Assembly: GCF_008831285.2 (NCBI RefSeq)
Contig: NC_045143.1
Coordinates: 23,438,302-23,502,301 of the forward strand
Direction: 5' to 3'
Length of the DNA stretch: 64,000 nt
DNA from: Nymphaea colorata
Taxonomy: Eukaryota > Streptophyta > Magnoliopsida > Nymphaeales > Nymphaeaceae
This document shows positions 1 through 10,743 of this stretch, in pieces (the stretch's first letter is position 1; each line of letters starts with the position of its first letter). The position numbers and the translations under genes were made by a program. The notes under the pieces are model-generated. The model had not been told where the DNA came from. It ran no database searches and was given only the letters and a program-made list of their open reading frames with translations.

Positions 1-2631
1 CCAAGATCAAGTTTACCTCTTACTTCAAGTGTCAAAAAATGTTCAAGTTGTGGACTTTGTAAGAGTCATGTTTTACCTTTCCATAATATAAATCAAAGGG
101 CTTCCAAACCTTTTGAAACTATTTTTTCTGATGTATGGGGGCCAGCCCCTATTGATTCCATGTCTGAGTCAAGATATTATGTCTTATTCATTGACTCTTA
201 CTCACGTTTCACCTGGATTTACTTCATGAAACACAAATCAGAAGTACCTCACATATTTCGAAACTTCTATGCCATGATTCAAACTAAATTTTCATCCAAT
301 GTGGTGCATTTTCAATGTGATGGAGGGGGAGAATATTCCTCGCTTGATTTTATTGAATTTCTACGTGAAAAAGGGATAACTAGACAAATTTCCTGCCCTT
401 ACACACCACAACAAAATGGTGTAGTTGAGCGGAAACATCGACATATAGTTGAAAGCGCCATGAGCATGATGCATGATACTAATGTGCCCATTTCCTTGTG
501 GACTGAAGCCTTCCATACTGCTGTATACATAATAAATTGTTTGCCTATGACACTCTTGATGTCTAAATCGCCATATTTTACACTCTTAGGCAAACAACCT
601 GATTACAAAAACTTGAAGGTTTTTGGTTGTGTATGCTATGTTCACGTTGATGGTGCCTTGAGGAACAAGTTTCAAGACAAAGCTATTCAATGTAGATTGG
701 TTGGATATGCTGATGAATATAAAGGTTTTCGATGCTATGATCCAACAACTAAACGTATCAAAACTTCAAGAAATGTCATTTTTGATGAACATAGTTTTGA
801 TAATACAAATGAAATGCCTATGACCATTGAATCTTATGATCCCTGGACCAGTATACAGTTATTCAATGCAGATCCTGTTATAGAAAATGATGTGCCTCAA
901 AGTGAAGATTCAGAGAGAGCAATACAACCGTCGGATATGGCTCAAAGTGAAAATCAAGAAGATCCAACACAGTCATCAAGTCATCACGAAAACAATAATG
1001 AAGAACAGAGCAACGATGCACATCGGTATTCAGGTCTTATCTACAGTCGACGACTAAGGGACAGAGATGCTCACAGTGAAGAAGACAACATGCCCCACCT
1101 TAGAAGATCCCAACGCATTCGTCATCCCATTCACAGGTGGGTTAGCTATGATTCTTTATCACTTGATTTTCAGTTATTCATGACAAAAGTTGGCAAGGAG
1201 GAAGAACCTACTTCATTTGATCAAGCATCAAAATCACATCATTGGAGAAAGGCTATGAAAGAAGAAATGGATGCCTTGCATGAATGTGGAACATGGGAGA
1301 TCGTTCCGAGGCCACACGAAAAGAACGTAGTGGGCTCCAAATGGGTATACAAAATTAAATACAAACCTGACGGCAGCATAGAAAGACACAAAGCAAGGTT
1401 AGTAGCAAAAGGGTTTACACAACAATATGGAGAAGATTATGATGAGACATTCAGCCCTGTGATCAAAATGGGAACAATTCACGTGATTATATCATTGGCA
1501 GTTGAATATGGATGGAGACTACATCAAATGGACGTGAAGAATGCTTTTCTTCATGGTGATTTAAGGGAGGAAGTATATATGGAACAACCTCCAGGATACA
1601 CGAAAGGAGACTCTCATGCATGGGTTTGCAAACTAAGAAAATCTATTTATGGACTTAAACAGGCCTCACGTTCGTGGTTTGACAGTTTCTCTTGCAAGAT
1701 TCAAGAATGTGGTTTTCGGAGATGTCCTCTAGATCACTCTCTTTTCATTTATCGAAAGGAAAACATATTTACTTTACTTCTTATATATGTTGATGATATT
1801 GTTATCACAGGCAATTCAGAAAAACACATAGAAGAAGCTAAAGTTTTGATGATGCAAAACTTCAAAATGAAAGAGCTTGGTGATTTACGATTCTTTCTTG
1901 GAGTGGAGATTGATAGGCACAATAATCGCCTCACATTGACACAACAGAAATACACGTTGGATCTGCTGAAAAAGTCAGGTATGTCTGATTGTAAGCCTGT
2001 TGGAACTCCTAGTGTTCTAAATCAAAGACTAAGTGCTCAAGATGGGGAGTTATATGAAGATCCTACGCAATATCGAAGTATTGTTGGGGCACTTCAATAT
2101 CTTACATTTACTAGACCAGATATTATATATGCTGTGAATCAAGTATCTCAATTTATGCATGCACCTAGAGATACTCACATGGATGCTGTCAAAAGAATAT
2201 TAAGATATCTTAAAGGGACAGCAGGAGATGGCTTAGTTTATGGTAAGAGTGAAAATATAACTACTGGACATCAACTTATGACATTCACAGATGCAGATTG
2301 GGCTGGAGATCCCGATCAAAGAAAGTCCATTTCTGGTTTTTGTATTTTCATTGGACGTAATCTTGTGTCTTGGAGTTGTCGAAAGCAAAAGGCAGTAGCA
2401 AGATCCAGCACTGAAGCTGAATACAGATGCATGGCTGCAGGTACTGCTGAAGTTACATGGGTTAGACATTTGCTAGAAGACATTGGAGAAAAGATTAAAA
2501 CATCAATGTTAATGTGCGATAATCAAAGCGCTATTAACATTGCCTTTAATCCCGTACAACATGGTCGAACAAAGCACATTGAGATTGATCAACACTTTGT
2601 TAGACAAAAGGTGGAAGACAAGGAGATTTAG
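1..2631 (+). CDS. Copia polyprotein: integrase, reverse transcriptase, RNase H (partial)
   Basis: The frame is open from the first base, so this is the C-terminal part of a Gag-Pol polyprotein. In order it shows the end of the zinc-binding integrase domain (CSSC near 52-63), the integrase core (DSYSRFTW near 190; CDGGGEYSS near 317; QQNGVVERKHRHIVE near 410), a variable linker (840-1150), the RT (KWVYKIKYKPDG near 1340; catalytic YVDDI near 1785-1800; FFLGVEID near 1890) and RNase H (TDADWAGDPDQRKS near 2287; STEAEYRCMAAG near 2407). A TAG at 2629-2631 ends the frame early. The next 43 codons (2632-2760) stay in frame and encode the usual end of the domain (ADLFTKGL), so one nonsense change removes only the last residues. 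It is otherwise undamaged, which suggests a fairly young insertion. Confidence 0.95.
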   Translation, partial: PRSSLPLTSSVKKCSSCGLCKSHVLPFHNINQRASKPFETIFSDVWGPAPIDSMSESRYYVLFIDSYSRFTWIYFMKHKSEVPHIFRNFYAMIQTKFSSNVVHFQCDGGGEYSSLDFIEFLREKGITRQISCPYTPQQNGVVERKHRHIVESAMSMMHDTNVPISLWTEAFHTAVYIINCLPMTLLMSKSPYFTLLGKQPDYKNLKVFGCVCYVHVDGALRNKFQDKAIQCRLVGYADEYKGFRCYDPTTKRIKTSRNVIFDEHSFDNTNEMPMTIESYDPWTSIQLFNADPVIENDVPQSEDSERAIQPSDMAQSENQEDPTQSSSHHENNNEEQSNDAHRYSGLIYSRRLRDRDAHSEEDNMPHLRRSQRIRHPIHRWVSYDSLSLDFQLFMTKVGKEEEPTSFDQASKSHHWRKAMKEEMDALHECGTWEIVPRPHEKNVVGSKWVYKIKYKPDGSIERHKARLVAKGFTQQYGEDYDETFSPVIKMGTIHVIISLAVEYGWRLHQMDVKNAFLHGDLREEVYMEQPPGYTKGDSHAWVCKLRKSIYGLKQASRSWFDSFSCKIQECGFRRCPLDHSLFIYRKENIFTLLLIYVDDIVITGNSEKHIEEAKVLMMQNFKMKELGDLRFFLGVEIDRHNNRLTLTQQKYTLDLLKKSGMSDCKPVGTPSVLNQRLSAQDGELYEDPTQYRSIVGALQYLTFTRPDIIYAVNQVSQFMHAPRDTHMDAVKRILRYLKGTAGDGLVYGKSENITTGHQLMTFTDADWAGDPDQRKSISGFCIFIGRNLVSWSCRKQKAVARSSTEAEYRCMAAGTAEVTWVRHLLEDIGEKIKTSMLMCDNQSAINIAFNPVQHGRTKHIEIDQHFVRQKVEDKEI

Positions 2632-2757
2632 CCTATTTATGTTCGTACAGATGAACAAGTTGCAGACTTATTTACAAAAGGATTAACAAAGGAACGATTC
2701 TGGTTTCTAAAAGGCAAGTTGTACATGGTGCAAAACCATGCACAACTTGAGGGAGGG

Positions 2758-3231
2758 TGTTAAAATATAAATCCTTCACCAGCACGTTGAAGAGGAGTCT
2801 CTTAGGATTCCACCTCCTTGTAGAATGTGTTAAGATATTTAATGTCCTTGTAACATGTGAAGAGTCTCCTAGGATTCTATGTTGTAGTTAATATCCTTGT
2901 TATATGAGAAGTCTCCTAGGATTCTATGTTGTAGTTAATATCCTTGTAATATGTGAAGTCTCTTAGGTTTCTATGATGTAATTAATGTCCTTGGAGCTTG
3001 TGAAATCTCCTAGGATTCTACGATTGGAGACTCTTAGAATTCTGGAAATGAGATTATAAATAGAAGTCGTGCAAACCATTTTGGCTACGGCTGCTTCTCC
3101 TCAGTTTCTTCTTGTTTTCATTCTCTCTCTCCCTCTCTCTCCCTCTCTCTCTCTCTTTCTCTATCTCTATCTCTATCTTCCTGTGTGAGTGCTGTTTTCT
3201 GGTTACAGATATTGGTGCTAGATTTCTATCA
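2758..3231 (+). repeat. 3' LTR of the copia element
   Basis: It begins TGTTAAAATA directly after the polypurine tract and ends ...TTCTATCA where gypsy gag resumes; length 474 bp. The end is inferred from the TG...CA rule plus homology of the following sequence to gypsy gag. A CT-rich tract (about 3121-3175) lies near the 3' end. The middle of the LTR contains a 46-48 bp tandem repeat, listed separately. Confidence 0.85.
2795..3025 (+). repeat. Tandem repeat inside the copia LTR, about 5 units of 46-48 bp
   Basis: The core GTCTCCTAGGATTCTA recurs near 2797, 2863, 2911, 2957 and 3005, with related intervening sequence (gtagttaatatccttgt). Three of the four intervals are 46-48 bp; the first is longer (about 66 bp). 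LTR subrepeats of this kind often carry promoter or enhancer elements, but nothing here shows that directly. Confidence 0.85.
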
Positions 3232-3779
3232 ATTTCATGCCCGTGAATGCTGAAAGGCACGCCTATAGGTTGGTTGCAAACCTGAAAGAGACTGGTGCCA
3301 TGAGAGATTATATCTGAACCTATCAAAAGGTCATGTTGGATGTGCCTATGATGCTAGAAAAGGACAAACTTCATTGGTTCATCATAGAGCTCCAAGCCGA
3401 CGTGGAGAGATCGAATCCTGAGACTTTAGAGCAGGCATATGTGGCAGCCGAGCGCTTGGCCGACACCTAACGCAGAAGCTACACAGATACCTTCAAGTCT
3501 ACGAAGGAGTCTGACCACGGCGGTATGAGGGAGGAACGGCGAGACAACAGAAATGAATCGTCGTCTCAGAAGCCAGCCGAGAGAAAACCCTTCTTTTGTA
3601 AGGACAACAATGGGCCACCAAGAGAAGTGACTTGTTGGGTCTGCGGAGGAAGGCACTATACGCGTGTCTGCCCAAAACGGGTGAGACCTACTGAACAGGC
3701 CAATGCTGCGAGGGCTACCGAAGGCGGGACTGAAGAAGGAGAAGGATCGAGGATTGGTGCACTTCAGCTTCTCAACTAG
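3232..3779 (+). pseudogene. Gypsy Gag, C-terminal fragment
   Basis: Reading on from the copia insertion, the frame resembles the retrotransposon gag domain (MLDVPMMLEKDKLHWF, QAYVAAERLADT) but has in-frame stops near 3315 and 3467. From about 3525 it is open and contains a zinc knuckle of the form C-X2-C-X3-H-X4-C (CWVCGGRHYTRVC near 3633-3673). That region ends RIGALQLLN at 3779, where the second gypsy copy reads on without a stop (MGALQLLNTLKR). Confidence 0.85.
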
Positions 3780-4915
3780 AGAAAGCCAAGGTAACAACAA
3801 CTCCTTCCAAGGAACTCATGTACATTAAGATTCTGGTGAATGGAAAGCCTACGATGACTATGATAGATACGGGTGCCACACACAATTTTGTCTCAGTTGT
3901 GGAGGCGAGGAGATTAGGCCTCACCCTTGAGAGGGAAGAGTTGCGCATGAAGGCAGTCAACTCAGAGGCAAAACCCATCCATTGAGTAGCTCGAGATGTG
4001 GTTGTGAAGGTTGAGAGTTGGTCAGAGAAAGCCAACTTCTCTGTGGTCACGATGGACGATTACCAGATGATTCTCGGCATGGTCCTTAGTGCAGCAAAGA
4101 TGGTCCCGATGCTGCATTTGCATAGTGTCAGCATTATGGATGAGAAGTCTCCCTGCATGGTGCCAGTGGTAACACTGAGGAAAGGCAAGGGCAAGGCCGC
4201 GATGATATCTGCGCTCCAATTGAACAAAAGCCCAAAGCACGGTGACGGGATGGAGGTGGTGGCAACCAGGGAAGTGTCTAAAAACTCTCCTAGTTTGGTC
4301 CCAGAGGTGCTTGCGCCTGTCTTAGAGGAATTCGCTGGGACAACGCCTGCGAAGCTCCCTAGATGGCGGCCACCTCGGCATAAAGTGGGCCATGCCCCTA
4401 TAAAATTGAAGAGACTAGCAGATCGAAGACGAGGGTCGATGGAATTTTGAGCAGGCGACCAAGTTCTCGTGAAGCTTTACGCAGACCGGGCGGGCATCTT
4501 TCGTGGGCGACGCCGAGCATGGATCAGAAAGTATAAAGGGCCATTTACTATGGTCAAGAGGATGAGGAAGCTGGCATACAAGTTAGATCTCCCGCTAGAC
4601 TTCAAGGCTCATCCTGTGTTCCACGTCCGCAACCTTCAGCCCTTCTATGTCGACGCTGAAGACCCGGAGAGAAGCCAGCCGCGGCAAGAACCAATCTTGC
4701 AACGAGCTCCTTCGACCAAGAGGACCACCGACCGACAGTTGGACCAGATCTTCGGCACAAAAATCAACTACCGTGTCAAACCGAAGCGATACTTGGTCAG
4801 GTGGGTAGATGAAGACCAGCCAACAATGGAGTATGGCTTTCGTTTGAAGCGAAGCCATCTAAAAGAAGTCAGGGTCTACCATGAAGCTGCTAGCGTCGAA
4901 GACGGTGCCTGATTT
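3780..4915 (+). pseudogene. Gypsy protease joined by deletion to integrase C-terminus/chromodomain
   Basis: The protease motif DTGATHNFVS (about 3867-3896) is intact, but a stop lies near 3983. The frame reopens at 3998-4450 with the protease C-terminus. Sequence then jumps at about 4397 from the post-protease spacer (PPRHKVGHAP) to the end of integrase (AGDQVLVKLYADRAG near 4452), and continues through HPVFHVRNLQPFY to a weak chromodomain-like segment (KRYLVRWVDEDQPT) and a stop at 4910-4912. The intact relative (27592 versus 29862) shows what is missing. Confidence 0.85.
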
Positions 4916-4928
4916 GAAGGGGGGAGCA

Positions 4929-5343
4929 TGTTCCCATGCGTCTAGAGTCTATACAATCCTTTGCTTTGCAATGTACTTTTTTTGTTTGTGTTGAGCCTTG
5001 GTGTAAGCTTTAGTGTTCACCTGTGTCGGAGCACCCTCCCAAAACGGCCCCAAGTGTAATATTGGGATTCCTTGTTTTGCATGGTCGGCATGAGAATTCT
5101 GTAAGTGGCTTCGGCCATCCTTTGTAAGTAAAGTGTAAAAGCGTACTTGCTTTCCCTCGTGATGTACTCAACTTTCTAAGTGAATATATTGCGAGTTTTC
5201 TTTCTACACTCTTTGTGTATTTTGTATCTTCTATTTTCAAAAAGCGTTCAAGTGATCTGCGCCCACTTGAACGAGGCGAAGGCTTGCGGCTTACTGGCGA
5301 GAGTTTGCCGCGCCGCACGGTCCGAAGGAGTCGGCCCGTGACA
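4929..5343 (+). repeat. 3' LTR of the deleted gypsy element
   Basis: It starts TGTTCCCATGCG right after the polypurine tract and ends GGCCCGTGACA; 415 bp. The LTRs of the second gypsy element share its start (tgttcccc), its middle (attgggattc..., gtaagtaaag) and its end (gccgcacgg..gaaggagtc, cgtgaca), so both belong to one family. No partner target duplication can be checked because the 5' LTR lies outside the window. Confidence 0.9.
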
Positions 5344-5733
5344 TAGATTGCCCCGTTGATAAAAGTATTTAGGTGCCTAACAATAGGTGCCACGTATATT
5401 TGAAGTTCCCCTCTTCCCAAGTTAAAGCTGTCACACACCAATTTATGACATATGTCCAGCAGCATAATGTATCTTACAGGCACTTTAGAAGCGGATACCA
5501 TAAAGTACTTCATTTGTACTATGTCCCTGTTTAACTATAAACTTGAGTTGCTATCCCATAACTTAGCATATACTTTTTGCTAAAAAGCGGCTGTTTATGT
5601 GGAAACGTTAGATATTCTGACAGCTTGTCATGACGTTGTTTTTCCCTTATAATTATGTGCTAACGTAAATATGTCCTAGTTGGTCCATGCATAGGTTGGT
5701 AGTTTCCCATTGAGTTCTATTGCTTGGGTGCAG
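5344..5733 (+). other. Probable intron between the gypsy LTR and the purine-gene exons
   Basis: AT-rich sequence with no recognisable exon or element. It ends in a usable acceptor (gggtgcag, 5726-5733) in front of the first visible exon, so I read it as the 3' part of an intron into which the retroelement nest inserted. Confidence 0.6.
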
Positions 5734-6816
5734 GAAATGTCATACAACAACTATTTAGATGCAGATGCTGCATGGAATTGTGTATGTGAATTCAATAGTC
5801 CAACTTGTGTGGTTGTCAAACACACAAATCCATGTGGTGTAGCATCACGCTCTGATATATTGGAAGCTTACAGACTAGCAGTGAAAGCAGACCCAGTCAG
5901 TGCTTTTGGTGGCATAGTGGCTTTCAATGTGGAAGTCGATGAGGTTAGTTCAATGCAGAATTTGCTTATTATGATGAGCTTGGATTACACACTTGTATTT
6001 CTGTGCATTACAGGATCTTGCAAGAGAAATCCGAGAATTTAGAAGCCCAACAGATGGTGAAACACGGATGTTTTATGAGATTGTGGTTGCACCCAAATAT
6101 TCAGAGCGTGGACTTGAGGTTCTCAAAGGAAAGTCAAAGAATCTTAGAATCCTCCAGGCAAACAAGAATGGAAAAGGAAAGCTTTCCTTTAGACAAGTTG
6201 GTGGAGGATGGCTAGTTCAGGAATCTGACGATTTGACGCCTAGTGATATTGAGTTTAAAGTAATGTCTGAAAAAAATCCTGAGGAGAGCACTTTTCGCGA
6301 TGCTGAGTTTGCATGGCTCTGCGTGAAGCATGTTAAAAGCAACGCTATTGTGATAGCAAAGGTGGTTAGCTAGAACTATATACTGCTTCTTGTTGTCTTG
6401 CTCCATTTGCACTAGTATAATCCGCTGAAAAAACATGTTTACTTAGATAACCTTCTTGTTTAATTCAAGGATAATCGTATGTTGGGAATGGGAAGTGGGC
6501 AACCCAATAGACTGGAGAGCTTGAGGATAGCAATGAAGAAGGCAGGAGAAGAGGTTAAGGGTGCTGCTTTGGCTGGCGATGCATTTTTCCCATTTGGTAA
6601 GAGAGTTTCATGTATACTTAGTGGTCGTTCTTTGTTCCTTGTCTTACATGAGATTGCCCAACAGCTTGGAACGATGCTGTGGAAGAAGCATGCAGGAGTG
6701 GCATTGGAATCATTGCTGAACCTGGTGGTAGCATTAAAGACCAGGATGCCGTTGATTGCTGTAACAAGTATGGTGTGTCCCTTCTCTTCACCAACGTCCG
6801 CCATTTTAGGCACTAA
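5734..6816 (+). CDS. PURH: Bifunctional AICAR transformylase/IMP cyclohydrolase, last four exons
   Basis: The enzyme performs the last two steps of de novo purine synthesis: formylation of AICAR using 10-formyl-tetrahydrofolate, then closure to IMP; in plants this is expected in plastids. Exons are 5734-5943, 6014-6361, 6470-6596 and 6665-6816. They join in phase into 278 codons plus a stop at 6814-6816, with GT...AG at each junction. Visible AICARFT motifs are the catalytic [31 protein letters not shown]-type ([11 protein letters not shown]), [26 protein letters not shown] and the C-terminal [19 protein letters not shown]. The N-terminal cyclohydrolase half and the start of the transformylase half are not in the window. 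They either lie upstream of the retroelement nest (5'-ward of position 1) or are lost. No stop or broken splice site is seen, which favours a working gene. Confidence 0.93.
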
Positions 6817-7303
6817 AATAAGTTGGCTACGTCAAATCTTTTTCTATTTCCTTGTGGCGTTGTCAGAGAATTTTTGCCGGAAGGCACAGAATAACATGGT
6901 ACCGTTAGCGAGCTTCCTTCACAACTGTTACCCTGTATCTGTTACCCTGTATCAATTCCGTACTATTTGAACACTTTCATTGAATGGCATCACCTGGCAC
7001 ACCTGCACTACCTGGAATTGAGCAGCATAGTTCAATATCTCTGATATCTTTGAAATGTCAGTTTAGCATGGTGCAGGAATGGCCTCTGGACAGATTTTTT
7101 AAAATAGATATCTTTGAAAGGTGATTATTGTCCATGTCTAGCAAAACATGGTTGATTTGAATCACCTTGATAAAGTACAGTACCCTTTCTACAGATTTAA
7201 AGGACTCCTCCTAAATCTGAAGACATGAGCTTTTAGAAATCCCAAAAAAATCTAGTTCCAAATTTTGAAAGCAGTAACAAACCAGACTTTTGTAAAAACG
7301 AAT
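6817..7303 (+). other. 3' untranslated/flanking region of the purine gene
   Basis: AT-rich sequence with no recognisable gene. It presumably contains the 3' UTR and polyadenylation region of the preceding gene. It ends with cgaat (7299-7303), the left target duplication of the next copia element. Confidence 0.5.
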
Positions 7304-7521
7304 TGCTGAATATTGGAGGAAGAAAAGGACGAGAGAGAGAGAGGGAGAGAGGAAACTTTTAGATGCATTCACGTAACCCTAGTTTCATATTAAAAGAGAT
7401 TAGGGTGTATGACTACATATTTACAATTTCAGTCCATTAAAATATAAAAAAACAATAAGTAGATCTTTGTCTATTTTTTAATATTAAAAAGACTAGAATT
7501 GACTCTTAAAAAACTTTAACA
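7304..7521 (-). repeat. 3' LTR of the minus-strand copia element
   Basis: 218 bp; on the plus strand it runs TGCTGAATATTGGAGG to ...ACTTTAACA. It matches the LTR at 11863-12073 over its length: both have the ggaggaagaaaaggacgaga block, the GA-rich tract, ttcac[g/a]taaccct and tacatatttacaatttcagt. Confidence 0.92.
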
Positions 7522-7575
7522 TTTTTCTTGAAGTTGGAGCATAGATATCAATAATGTTTAGTTTGTTATATTCTC

Positions 7576-10500
7576 TCAAGAAATCTCCAATAAAAAAGTC
7601 TTAGTAAACATATCAGTCCTTTGATGTTCAAAGGAATATGTCCTTTGATGTTCAAAGGAATAATGACTCATTTTTGTATCAAAGTCTCGAACAAAATGGC
7701 AATCAACTTCAATGTGTTTCGTTTTTTTATGAAAAACATGGTTATTTGCAATGTATGTAGCAGCTCTGTTATCACAATACATCTTTATAGGAAGCTTCAC
7801 TAACATTCTCAATTTTATAATGATTGATTTGACTTATGACATTTGAGTCATCGCCCTATATTCAGACTCAACACTCGAACTAGCAACCATATTCTATTTC
7901 CTGCTCCAAGAAATAAGATTTCGGCCAATAAAAACGTAAAAACCTTACAACATTCTATTTCCTGCTCCTTCAAGAAATAAGATTTCAGCCAATAAAAACG
8001 CAAAAACCTGTAGTAGATTTTTTGTCATTTACTGACATTTTATAATCAGCATCACTATATGCTTTTATGTCCAAACATTCTTCTTTTTTTTAACCATAAT
8101 CCCTTTCTGGGAGCGGGACTGATTTCAAGTATTTTATCACCATAAAGCAGCTTCTCAAAGAACTTTTTGAGGTTTCTTCATGAATTGGCTAAGCTTGTTT
8201 ACAGCAAAGCGAGTGATGGTCAAATATAAAAGTTTCTCTATCAGAGATATGTAAGAACGAGAGTAAAAAACCTTTGATTCATCATCGTGCATGAGTTCGA
8301 TGATTCATAAGAAGTGTAGCAGGTTTGGCTTCCAATAATCATGTTTCCTGCAGAACATCAAGAACATATTTCCTTTGAGACATCACAATCCTTTTACTAT
8401 TACGAGTCAATTCAATACCAAGAAAATAACGAAGTTGATCAAGATCTTTTGTGACAAAGTGTTTTTGTAGAAACTCTTTTGTTTGAGCTATTTCTCGAGT
8501 ACTTTCTCCAGTGAGGACAATGTCATCAACATATACAATCATTATCACTATACCATAAGTCCCTCGCTTGATAAACAATGAGTGATCAAGCTGAGATATT
8601 CAAAATTCACATTTAAAGACAACCTCACTTAGCTTATGAAACCATGCATGAGGACTTTGATTAAGTCAACAAATAGTCTTTTTGAATTTGCATACATTGG
8701 AACACTCCCCCTATCGTTCAAAATCAAGTAGTTGTTACATATAGACTGTTTCAGAGAGATCACCATATAAAAATGTGTTTTTCACATTAAGCTGAAAAAA
8801 GGTCAATCTTGCTGAACTGTGAGAGATATAATTAGGTGAATAGTACTTAACCGTGCCACAGGCGAAAATGTCTCGAAGAAGTCCACCCCATAAGTCATGT
8901 ATAACCTTTAACAACAAGACGAGCTTTCAATCGCTCTACAGATCCATCAGAATGATATTTGACGGTGAATACTCATTTTGAGCCGACAACATCACAATTC
9001 AACGGTGGGTCCACAAAGTCCCAAGTCTCCCTACAAAGAAGAACATCCATTTCTTCCTGCATAGCGTGCTTCCATCGTGAATCTAATAAGGCTTGGTAGT
9101 GAGAGGTCAGAATAGTGTGACTAGACATAGCTCGATCAAACTGCACCAAGCTTGTACTCAAATGGTCCATAAAAACTGAGTTCAAAATCGAACGTTTTGT
9201 GCATTGCCGCTGGCCCTTGCGAATAGCAATAGGTAGATCATATGCAAAATAGTCATTATTTCTTCTTGAGCTAGTCATTATTTCTTCTTGAGTCAGTTTT
9301 ATTATTAAAACTTACCTCATGAGAAGACTCTAGTGGGTGGTTTGGAGAGGGACCTTGACGCATAGACTATTGAAGGATCACGAAAACGATCACCTAACAG
9401 TGGTGGAGAAGACATGATCGACTCAAGTGATACTGGGGGAATATGAAGACGAATAGACACGGGAAGCTCAGACACTGTGGTATTTGAAGCCAAAAAATAA
9501 GGACAAGACTCAACGAATATAACATCTGCATTGACAATCTCTTTCTTGGTATGAGGATCAAAACATTGATAGTCTTTTTGATTGGCAGAATATCCAATGA
9601 ATACAATTTGACAGCTTGGGCAACAAGTTTGTTTTTGTTTGAGCCCAAGATGTGTGCAAAACAAGTGCAACTAAATACTTTGAAAGGTATATAAAATAAT
9701 GGTCGATCGGGATATAGTATTTGAATGAGAATGCATTTTTGGATGGTAGACAAGGGCAATCTGTTGAGATAGCATGCGGTAAGAATAGCATCATCCCAAA
9801 AATAGGTAGGCATATGAGTATGCAACATGAGGGTGCATGCCACATGTAGAAGCTGTCAATGTTTATGTTCAGCAACACCATTTTGTTGGGATGTGTGAGG
9901 ACATGTATATTATGGTAGAATCCCATGATTGGCATAAAATTGAAGTAGAACTGAAAATTTAAATTTAAAAGCGTTATCAATGTGAATATTTTTTACAATA
10001 ACACCAAACTGAGTTTTTATTTCAGGGACAAATTTTTGAAGAATATAGATGACTTCAGACCTGTCCCATAACAAAAATACCCAACTGACTTGATGACTCT
10101 AGTAAAATCATCAACCAGAACAAGGTAATACCAAAAATGTGAACGACAGGAAACACGACTTGGACCACAAACATCAACATGCAGAAGATCAAAGAGACTT
10201 TGACTCGATGGACTCTGACTTAAAGGAAAACTACTACGTGTATGCTTGCTAACTGACATGCATCACATAAGAAAGACTCTGATGCAGGAATATCTGAAAA
10301 AATGCGATGAAGCTTGAACACAGAAGGATGCCCCAGTTTGAGATGTCACTGCAAAGAAGAAGGCTTCGACACGAAAGATGATGCAATAACATCTACAGGG
10401 ACAGAGAGGAAATAGAGCCTCTTCCGTTCATGGTCGTCACCAATCATCTTCCCAGTTTGTAAGTCCTGAAATGAACATGAACCAGGATAAAAATGATTAT

Positions 10501-10743
10501 ACACTGTAAATCTCTAGCCAATTGCTTAACAGATAATTGGTTAAAAGGAAATCGAGGAACATATAGCACATGTGTAATGGTGCCAAAAGGTGTGAAATAT
10601 ATATCACTGCTGTCGAGAATAGGGGACAACTTGCCATCAACCAACCTGACGTGTTGTGGTATAGTGAACCTGGTAAACAATAAAAACATATCTGACTTAT
10701 TACAACAATGTTTGGATGCTCCTGAATCAATTATCCATATCAT
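7576..10743 (-). pseudogene. Copia protease-integrase-RT-RNase H remnants
   Basis: Reading from the high-coordinate end: protease (WIIDSGASKHCCNKSDMF near 10740-10690), integrase core (SLFDLLHVDVCGPSR near 10200-10150, with VDDFTR; NKMVLLNINIDS-type core remnants near 9880), RT start (DSRWKHAMQEEMDVLL near 9090-9030), RT catalytic block with intact YVDDIVLTGES (8535-8505) and YFLGIEL (near 8420), and RNase H (YCDNRAATYIANN, KTKHIEVDCHFVRD near 7770-7690). Many frameshifts and stops separate the blocks. Near the end a 22-bp unit is doubled (7618-7661), duplicating SFEHQRT. Confidence 0.9.
7885..8010 (-). repeat. Tandem duplication of about 65 bp inside the copia RNase H region
   Basis: The segment containing ttctatttcctgctcc...aagaaataagattt...gccaataaaaacg is present twice in a row, starting near 7888 and near 7951, with few differences. 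It adds to the evidence that the element is decayed. Confidence 0.8.

Larger units (their letters stand above)
1..3231 (+). mobile_element. Ty1/copia LTR retrotransposon, 5' part outside window
   Basis: The 3' part of a copia element: integrase, reverse transcriptase and RNase H in copia order, then a polypurine tract (gagggaggg, 2749-2757) and a 3' LTR. Gag, protease and the 5' LTR lie before the window. DNA resuming at 3232 is gypsy gag sequence homologous to about 26402 in the second gypsy element of this window, so the copia element inserted into that older gypsy copy. The bases after the LTR, atttc (3232-3236), should be one copy of the target duplication; its partner is outside the window. 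Confidence 0.95.
3232..5343 (+). mobile_element. Ty3/gypsy (chromovirus-type) remnant, internally deleted
   Basis: This is the downstream part of a gypsy element whose gag was split by the copia insertion. It keeps the C-terminal gag with a CCHC knuckle, the protease, the extreme C-terminus of integrase with a chromodomain-like tail, the polypurine tract (gaaggggggagc, 4917-4927) and the 3' LTR. Compared with the related element at 25389-30798, about 2.2-2.3 kb covering RT, RNase H and most of integrase is missing, with the junction near 4395-4400. Stops and frameshifts show it is dead. Confidence 0.93.
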
